The notes beneath the pieces are model-generated. The model saw nothing but the letters and a program-made list of their open reading frames with translations. It did no database searches and was not told where the DNA came from. From the NCBI GenBank assembly GCA_032622095.1, contig CP136067.1, positions 123,413,030 through 123,477,029 on the forward strand: a DNA stretch of 64,000 bases, read 5' to 3'. Of this stretch, positions 56,645-64,000 are shown in pieces. The translations under genes and the position numbers were made by a program. Source of the stretch: Siphonodentalium dalli. Its lineage: Eukaryota > Mollusca > Scaphopoda > Gadilida > Siphonodentaliidae. The stretch's first letter is position 1. Each line of letters opens with the position of its first letter.

Positions 56645-57034
56645 CGCTCATTATTATATCTTGGGGTTCGGGGATAAACAAAATTTGATTCAAATCTCAG
56701 TGATCAGATATAAATTTTTTAAATCTGTCATTTTTCACCACCGGTGCTTTTTAGTGGCCTGGTAAAAAGTCGATGAGAAGACGGTCTCGGATGAAATTGC
56801 GGATGAAGATTGATAACTCTAAAATCAAGTGGCTCTTGGGTGTCAGATATTTGACAAACCGGCAAAATATTGTTAAACAAAATGTTGATAAATAACAGGT
56901 TTTGGGCAATTTTATACTATACATGTAGTTGACTGTGGTTAGCATTATATTTTAGCAATTAATCGATTCTGATAACTGAAGCATCATTTCAAAAAATGCT
57001 GATGACCATCAAATTGGATTGAGTACCTTTAATG
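56645..57034. mobile_element. Family I MITE copy I5
   Basis: The right end ATTGGATTGAGTACCTTTAA is well conserved. Internal GATTGATAACTCTAAAATCA and AAATAACAGGTTTTGGGCAA match the other copies. The left end is decayed around 56640-56690. Confidence 0.7.
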
Positions 57035-57244
57035 AATGCGAAATAATGGTAAACTTTGATAGTGCACTCTGGAAATTACAACAAAAATTGGTGTATAAAT
57101 AAATTGTTACTATCTAATATACGAGCGGTGATGTAAGCTTTTTGAGATATATAACATAAAATTTCTAGATGCTTCGGAGGAAAATGAAGGGTTGATCTCA
57201 CACAGATATTGAAATAATTACTTTTCAGTGACTAAATCATATGC

Positions 57245-57448
57245 TACAGTATGGCTATAAATAATTGACTCTTTAACCATAGCAGAATTATGGGTAACTT
57301 TTCAGGATTTAGTCGGAAATATGACTTGTTGCCATTCATCGGAAAGCTCTCACTGAGTGGCAACAAGCCATATTTCCGACTAAATCCTGAAAAGTTACCC
57401 ATAATTCTGCTGTGGTTAAAGAGTCGATTACTTAGGGCATTACTGTAT
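57245..57448. mobile_element. Family C palindromic MITE copy C7
   Basis: TACAGTATGGCTATAAATAA to GGGCATTACTGTA, a palindrome of about 200 bp with a slightly diverged left tip. Confidence 0.85.
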
Positions 57449-57525
57449 AGTGTAATTAGTGTTCTATGATTGTTCACAACAAATTTGTTTGGATAAACTC
57501 ATAGTAACATCGCCTCACTGGCAAC

Positions 57526-57699
57526 TTAACCCTTTCAGTGCCAAGTCCGATTTTTTTTATCAACCCATATTTCCTTGATCATTTTTCAAATTTATTGATT
57601 ATAATAATGTGATATATTGATGGAAAGAGCTCTAATTTGAAAAATGATCAAGGAAATATGGGTTGATAAAAAAATCGGACTTGGCACTGAAAGGGTTAA
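57526..57699. mobile_element. Short TTAA-CCCTTT hairpin element
   Basis: TTAACCCTTTCAGTGCCAAG and its complement bound a 174-bp element. Arms of about 70 bp (CGATTTTTTTTATCAACCCA, then ATTTCCTTGATCATTTTTCA) are almost perfectly complementary. TTAA lies at both ends, as expected for a piggyBac-type MITE. Confidence 0.8.
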
Positions 57700-57948
57700 T
57701 TCAACACAAATAAGTGAACAGAGAGAATGCAGTCAAGTAAAGTAACAGGAATTTCATAAACTACTAGTATTTACAGTTACTAATTTTCTAATCTAATCTA
57801 ACCATACACAGTCCTATTAATTAGCAAGAATTTGTCTCGATTAAAATATTTCCCAGGCAAGAAAGTTTACCTCAGCTAAAAAGTCTAAGATCTGCATAAT
57901 ATTATGTAAATGTAAACTTGAGTTTACAATAACTTGGCCCATCAACAT

Positions 57949-59290
57949 TAGAGCTGAAACGGTTGACCCATTCTTCTAACCGGTTAACCATCGGGGTTAA
58001 CCGGATTTCAACCGGTTAACCGCTAAATTTCTAGCGGACTTCTCTCACACTAATTATGTTGACATTATGCCATGCTCCAGGGACAAACCTAGGTGAGAAG
58101 TAGTAGCTGAAATAAAGACCTTATTCACAGCATTTAACGATATTCAAAAACACGCATTCACTGTTCTTTTGCTGGCTCTCGTGACGGGGAATGAGTAAGT
58201 GATATTTGTGAATGGCAGGAGAGATCGCTTATTTGCCGTGATCAGCATATGTTTGGGCATTTGTAAAATGAGTAAAATAGTATGGGTATTGGTAAAACGA
58301 GTAACAAAACTATATATTAAAGATCTGTAATATATCATTATCATCATTGGTATATCCTCCAATGCATTATATATAAAGACAAGAAAGTAATAACTAGAGA
58401 ACAAAAAGGAAGGTCAGTTAGGTAAGACTCGCAGTCCTATTCAGTATTCAAGCTATTCGTCGGTATCATGATAGTGGACACTAGTGTTGGGAGGTTATAT
58501 AATTTACGTTTCGGTTTCGGTTTTAGTATGCAATCACTTAACATATAGCAATTACTGCCAAATTGAGTGTTAATTAGTCCCACAGGCACAACCAGTTACA
58601 GAGTAGCATGGAGCATCAATTTCCTTGATAAAAGGTAAGATTATTGAAGAAGTTTTGGGTTGCTTCAACTACGATGTCTGTTTGGTCACTCAATTGAATT
58701 GATCATATTAAATCACAACATGGAGGAAGAACGGGAAGAGTGAAGACATTGTGCAGCTGATCTCAATCTTCAAACTTTTGTCGACTTACATAGTTTTTAT
58801 AAACCCCACTGTAAAACAGTTTTATATATAGTATGTCGTGGTGTGGTTCCAATTTGAATCCATGTTGCTTCGTGCAGTATTAACTATTAAGTTACGAAAG
58901 CACGCATTGCCACACAACGCCACTTTTACGTTGTCACTTCCTTGTGTGCATTCAGACTTGATACACAGTGACTGCACACGTGCTTTTGTCGGAAGAAAAC
59001 TTCAAAGGGTCGGAATTGATTGAAGGTCACCGACACTTCCAGACAGTTCGAGAATTGCTACTAAGTATCTGATACTACCGCATGTACCAATTAATGCTTG
59101 CATTGCACTCTACTGTCGGTGACACAGGATTTAGTATTAGTTTTGCATCATTTAACCTAATATTTTTAGGATTATTCACGTTCACATTCAACTGACAACG
59201 GGATGCGGTTACGTCCGGTTAATTTTTTTCTAACCGGTTACGTCGCTAACCGGATGCTAACCGGTTAACCGTATAACCGTTTCAGCTCTA
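57949..59290. mobile_element. Non-autonomous hAT-type element, 8-bp target duplication
   Basis: TIRs TAGAGCTGAAACGGTT and AACCGTTTCAGCTCTA. The 8-bp direct repeat ATCAACAT sits at 57941-57948 and 59291-59298. Subterminal ACCGGTTA / TAACCGGT motifs are clustered near both ends, likely transposase-binding sites. The 1342-bp interior has no transposase; the ORFs at 58144-58404 and 58838-59023 are not recognisable. Confidence 0.88.
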
Positions 59291-59734
59291 ATCAACATTA
59301 GACCTTATTTGGGTTTAGTTTGAAATTGTTGATTTTCATTTACATATTTTGTTGTATAGCCCTTGTTATCACAACTTGAGATTCCACAATCCATTTAATA
59401 TGTTGTTTGTAGACTTTCGACAATGATGCTAATTAACAGGGCTGCGTACAAATATTTCTTTACATACCTACTGGTTAATCCAAATTAAATCACATTGAAG
59501 CATTTCCACTTTGCATCATTTTATCTGAAAACTATCCTGCCAGCGTCTGAAAATGACTTGTCATCCTATATATGAAATAAAACATCCCCCTAGCCAATAT
59601 AATAAAGATGCGGTCTCCCTCCCTTGGTGTTTTTGTTTTGGTAAATTGATAGGTTTAAAATAATAACATTGAGTTGGAAACACATAATCAAATAAATAAT
59701 ACCTTTTAATTTGTTTTTCTCAATCAAACTTGAC

Positions 59735-59885
59735 CTGTATTTTGTGGTAGTGAACCTATATACCAAATTTCATTACATATGGTTCAGTAGAAATGAAGTT
59801 AATATCTAGAAATGAAATATGAATGGATGGATAGACAGACGAATAGATGGACAGACCAAAAACATAATAGGTCCCAGTTTTAAAA
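59735..59885. repeat. Interspersed repeat tail with GGACAGACC motif
   Basis: It contains AACTTGACCTGTATTTTGTG, AATATACCAAATTTCATTAC-like sequence and a GGATGGATAGACAGACG tail, and ends AATAGGTCCCAGTTTT. Related to 2850-2997 and 43340-43480. Confidence 0.55.
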
Positions 59886-59916
59886 TGAGCAGAAACAATG
59901 ATCGAGTGTGATCAGT

Positions 59917-60374
59917 TTAACCCTTTACCCAACAAAGCGGCCAAAACCGCCCAAATAAAGCTTCAACAGCCTAAAATATCTTCGGTCTGTCTCAATAACA
60001 CCATACAAATATGGATATCATTGGTTCATTGACCACATTGTGATGGTTACAGTTATGCCCTGTGCCAATGCATTCTCTTATATATGCGAGTCGACCATAG
60101 GTCGCCTCGCATATATAAGAGAATGCATTGGCCTAAAAAAATTCTTTTTTAACACTTTTTACCATTTTTTCTTACATTCTTTAACAATGTTAGAATTTTT
60201 TCTTACATTTTTTAACATTTTTTATAATATTTTTCTACATTCTTTGACAATTTTATCATTTTTAATATGTGTTAAGCCAATGCATTCTCTTATATATGCG
60301 AGGCGACCTATGGTCGACTCGCATATATAAGAGAATGCATTGGCACAGGGCCGTTCTGTTGGGTAAAGGGTTAA
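59917..60374. mobile_element. Family A hairpin pair inside TTAA-CCCTTTACCC ends (A4)
   Basis: Outer ends TTAACCCTTTACCCAACA and TGTTGGGTAAAGGGTTAA with TTAA on both sides. Inside, CCCTGTGCC / GGCACAGGG bound two near-perfect ~70-bp hairpins (about 60062-60133 and 60274-60346). The outer sequence between TIR and cassette (GCGGCCAAAACCGCCC) is unlike A3. Confidence 0.85.
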
Positions 60375-60552
60375 CCAAAAACATTGCATGCCCATAATGC
60401 TCAGTAACTGGATTGAGGCAGTACAGCGATAGACAGATAGTCACTGAAAATACACACACCAATTTTAGTCCTCGAAAATAATATTTATGTCATTGGTTCC
60501 AGCCAGAAACAACATGTACATAATGAGTTTCCTCTCATGTTCTATACATCCA

Positions 60553-60716
60553 TACAGTAATGCCCTAATTAATCAACTCCATAACCACAGCAGAATTATG
60601 GGTAATTTTACAGGATTTCCGATGAATGGCAACAAGTCTTATTTCCGACTAAATCCTGAAAAATTACCCATAATTCTGCTGTGGTTATGGAGTCGATTAA
60701 TTAGGGCATTACTGTA
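60553..60716. mobile_element. Family C palindromic MITE copy C8, short
   Basis: TACAGTAATGCCCTAATTAA to GGGCATTACTGTA, with the GGAAATATGGC part of the left arm deleted so the palindrome is about 160 bp. Confidence 0.85.
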
Positions 60717-61535
60717 GCTTCCTAAAATAGGACAAGGATGCAAACCAAAACTTAGTTGATATTCCAGACTTATGATAAATAAAAAGGTTGGAGCTAAATG
60801 CATCATAAAGGTCCTTAAATGTATTTGTAAACACAATTATTCCAATTCTCGCCTTTGGTGTAAATATGTTTATTCCTGTAGCTCTGTATCTTAATTGTCA
60901 ATATATATGTGTGTTGTGTAATTGTGCAAAAATGGATGAATACAAAAACTCCACAACGTAACAGGCATGATAAAGGGCAACACTTATAATCCACAGGAAA
61001 GGTCTGAATCCAAGCGTCGCTAACCTCTAATGGGCAATGGCAACCCGAGAAGTTTGCGAGAACTGTTCTGGTAGAGATTGGTCTGAATCATGAATATGTC
61101 AACGTTCAAGTTACTGACTGTTACCAGCCACTAGGGTCCTGCGATTATTTTGTTTGCATTTGAATCAAATATCGAATCAAAATACATTAATATTCGCAAA
61201 TTCGATTTGAATAACATATCGATTATAATCAATGATAGATCATGCAAGCAAACTCATAACTAAATGTTCATACAAGCAGATAAACTTGATTTTATCACAC
61301 AGGCGACAGTCAAATAATCGCATTCATCAACCAGAAATAGTGAGTGCTTGGAAACGGTGATTTAAATGAAAGTGTCAATGAGTACAATGACACTGTCGCT
61401 CACCTTGGGAAGGAATTAATTTTTTGCTGAGCAACGATTAAGAATCAAGGAAAGTCAAAAAGTTACAGTAAAGGGCTTGTTTTGTGTAGATGAATTTATT
61501 TTCATTTCAAACATTTCACCAATAAATGTTGGCTG

Positions 61536-63330
61536 CAAGGAGTGTCGATGGATTCAAATTTGAAATCCAAGATGGCTGCTGGCAGCCGTGGTTTATAAAA
61601 TATTTCGAAAATAATCTATGGCTCCCATCTAAAGGTCACCCCATCCATATGGAGTTTGGATGAGAGAATTGCCGCTGGCAGCCTTATTTTTCAACGGATT
61701 TCATAAATAATCGATGGCTCCCATCTGGAGGTCACCCCAAAGATCCATATAACGTTTGGTGATGATCGGACTAGGGATGTTGTCTGTAGGGTGTGCCAAA
61801 GGATTTAGTCATGCAAAGAGTAAAATCCAAGATGGATGCCGGTGGCCTGTTTTTCATTGATAATTGTTCAAATTAAAGATGATCCTAATCATGCCTGAAA
61901 TTTACAAAACATTTCTTCGATATATGAAGAGTGCCAATGGATTCAAATTTTAATTCCAAGATGGCCATGTTTTTTAACGAATTTCAGAAATAATCTATAT
62001 GTTCCATCTAGAGGTCACATAGAAGATCCATATGAAGTTTGGCAATGATCGGATGAGGGATGTGGTCTGTATGGTGTGCCAAACGATTTAGTCATGCAAA
62101 GAGTAAAATCCAAGATTATGGGTGCCACGATTAATCCTATAATCGATGAACCGTTGATAAAGCCAATAATTGATTACCATTTCCATCGTCGATTAATCTG
62201 CATTATTTATTTGGAATGTCAGAAAATGCCAAGTATGATTGAATACTGTGTTTGTTTTACACAGTTTAATCTACAACCGAGCGGTTAACATCCTTTGATC
62301 ACATATCAAAGAGATTCCAATAACATGAGTACTACTAATATATGTTGCAAACAGTCGGCAGTTCATTTTTTTATGCGACATGGTTTCTTGTCGGGTCGTT
62401 GTATATTCTACAAATTGGCGGCACTGCAGATTTGAACACCACGTCGTTGTATATTTATACTTGAAAGGTGGCACTATGTCTTTGAAATGTGCCGACTGTC
62501 ACCGTGTTCAATGAACTGAATGCACTCGCCCTTGAAATCTGATTGGACCAATGGGGAGTTGATTGACATTCTCTCTAAAACCAGGGAACTTACGGACCAT
62601 ATAGCACACGGATTGCACTTTTACATAGTTAGACGTCATAGCAGCGAAGAGGTTAAACACGCTCTGGAAGTTTGATGAAACTTATAGTTTCCGTAACATT
62701 CGATTCCTTTTTTAGGAACCGCCAGCAGTCCATCGTACATTAATCCTACTTTTATATTGTTTGTATATTTGGCTATTCATAACACTGAAATTAATCGTTA
62801 CGTTCGTTCTGATGAACTCACAAATATTATAACCATAACATTGCCGAGAACTGTGCTGGTATTGAATACATTGTGCTCATTAGTCATTAACAGTGGTTTA
62901 TGATGCACTTTATTAACATAAAAATTACATAAGCCGATGCCTCAAACAACCAGTGACAGTGCAGTTAACCAGCACCAAGCCAATAGGCCATATTACGGAA
63001 TACTTCCACTGATGTTATTAATATTAGGTATTATCGATTATCAAAATCAATAATCGTGGCACCTCTATCCAAGATGGCTGCCGGCGGTAAATTTTTTAAT
63101 CGACAATCGTTGAAATTTTATAGCTCCCATCAAAACATTTCTCTGATAAATGCAGGCTGCATACTGTGCCGATGAATTCAAATTAGATATCCAAAATGGC
63201 TGCCGGCGGCCATGTTTTTTAACAAATTACTGGAAAAATTGATGTCTCCCATCTATAGGGCGATCACCCCGAAGATCCATAAGAAGTTTGATGATCGGAT
63301 GACAGATGCGGCCTGTAGGGTGAGCCAAAG
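61536..63330. repeat. Family H repeat region, interrupted by an hAT-type element
   Basis: Multiple modules with AAATCCAAGATGGCTGCTGG, CTCCCATCTAAAGGTCACCC and GATGATCGGACTAGGGATG. It is homologous to 1796-2345. The hAT-type element 62116-63066 is inserted within one module. No open frame of interest. From 63331 to the window end I see no gene. Confidence 0.6.
62116..63066. mobile_element. Second non-autonomous hAT-type element, 8-bp target duplication
   Basis: Ends TTATGGGTGCCACGATTAAT and TAATCGTGGCACCTCT. The direct repeat ATCCAAGA lies at 62108-62115 and 63067-63074. The interior is 951 bp without transposase and includes a family G right-end fragment at about 62588-62656. The ORFs at 62076-62288 and 62271-62474 are not credible genes. 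Confidence 0.8.
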
Positions 63331-64000
63331 GTAATTGGAATTGGACATGGCTCACATGACGACTGTCATTTTACGAGTATATCCGTGTAAATGTACTATT
63401 TTGGGTGCGACACGCTGACATTCCATTTCAAACTTCTCAATACTTAAGACCACAACAATCAATGCGGAACACATTGTTGCGCAATCATGCCCAACCAACA
63501 TAATGCGATAAGTACCGTAATGCTATTATTAAAGTTCCCTGAAGTCTAACATTGAATGTCCATGGGGTGAGGGTCGACACCTGGATTTTGACGAATATAT
63601 GATGACTGTTCACGTCAGACAAGTCATGTACTTTATTATTAAGATGTCAGGTGGCATTCAAGCAAATTATTTCACAATTGACATATACCGGTAATACTAA
63701 TAGACTAGTGTCCAATCAGTTTCCGTTTGATATTGGTATCTTGAAACATAAAAATATTGACAAAAAACCATAGAATGAACCATTACAAATGCCCAGTGGT
63801 AATTACGTCGGGAAAAATCAAACATCGAATATTTGCAGGATCTATCCATCCACTGGGAAAAATACTTGTGCATAACTTAATTATCAGAGAGAGAGACAAA
63901 CAGTACCGGTACCGGAAACCTCAGCTTAGTTAGTCACTGTATATCATGTACGGGTGACATTGGACACAAACAAACAAGTTAGCAACATTACAACTGCTTA

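Overview
The window is animal nuclear DNA: genes split by GT-AG introns, separated by AT-rich spacers full of interspersed repeats. The gene set (presenilin, TatD nuclease, YTH domain) and the many repeats ending in GGACGGACGG-type tracts suggest a marine invertebrate, probably a lophotrochozoan such as a mollusc. That assignment is an inference; no single sequence proves it.

Four protein-coding loci can be read. (1) 4255-5649, minus strand: an intronless presenilin, the catalytic subunit of gamma-secretase. (2) 15789-24668, plus strand: a seven-exon gene whose splice phases all agree and which ends at a poly(A) signal. It encodes a 331-residue soluble protein I cannot name, resembling axonemal or sperm microtubule-associated proteins in composition. 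(3) 33138-38797, minus strand: at least five exons joining an m6A-reader YTH domain to a minimal nucleotidyltransferase with GS and DxD motifs. This is the most unusual object in the window. (4) 43576-56203, minus strand: three coding exons giving a 1747-residue zinc-finger protein with a 22-residue repeat array and a C-terminal TATDN2-like TatD domain with altered metal ligands.

The rest is mostly mobile DNA. There is a broken, 5'-truncated non-LTR retrotransposon (10697-12826), two non-autonomous hAT-type elements with 8-bp target duplications (57949-59290 and 62116-63066), a Foldback-like element (6560-7789), a pogo/Tigger-like element (31155-32817), and several MITE families present in many copies. 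Family A carries paired ~70-bp hairpins of the CCAATGCATTCTCTTATATA type. Family B carries paired hairpins of the CAGAATGAGGTCCCC type. Family C is a ~210-bp palindrome with TA target sites. Families D, G and I have TTAA target sites. Several insertions are nested and can be ordered by comparing filled and empty sites.

The genes do not form an operon-like unit and no functional link between them is visible. Their introns are heavily colonised by the MITEs, some only 5-30 bp from splice donors.
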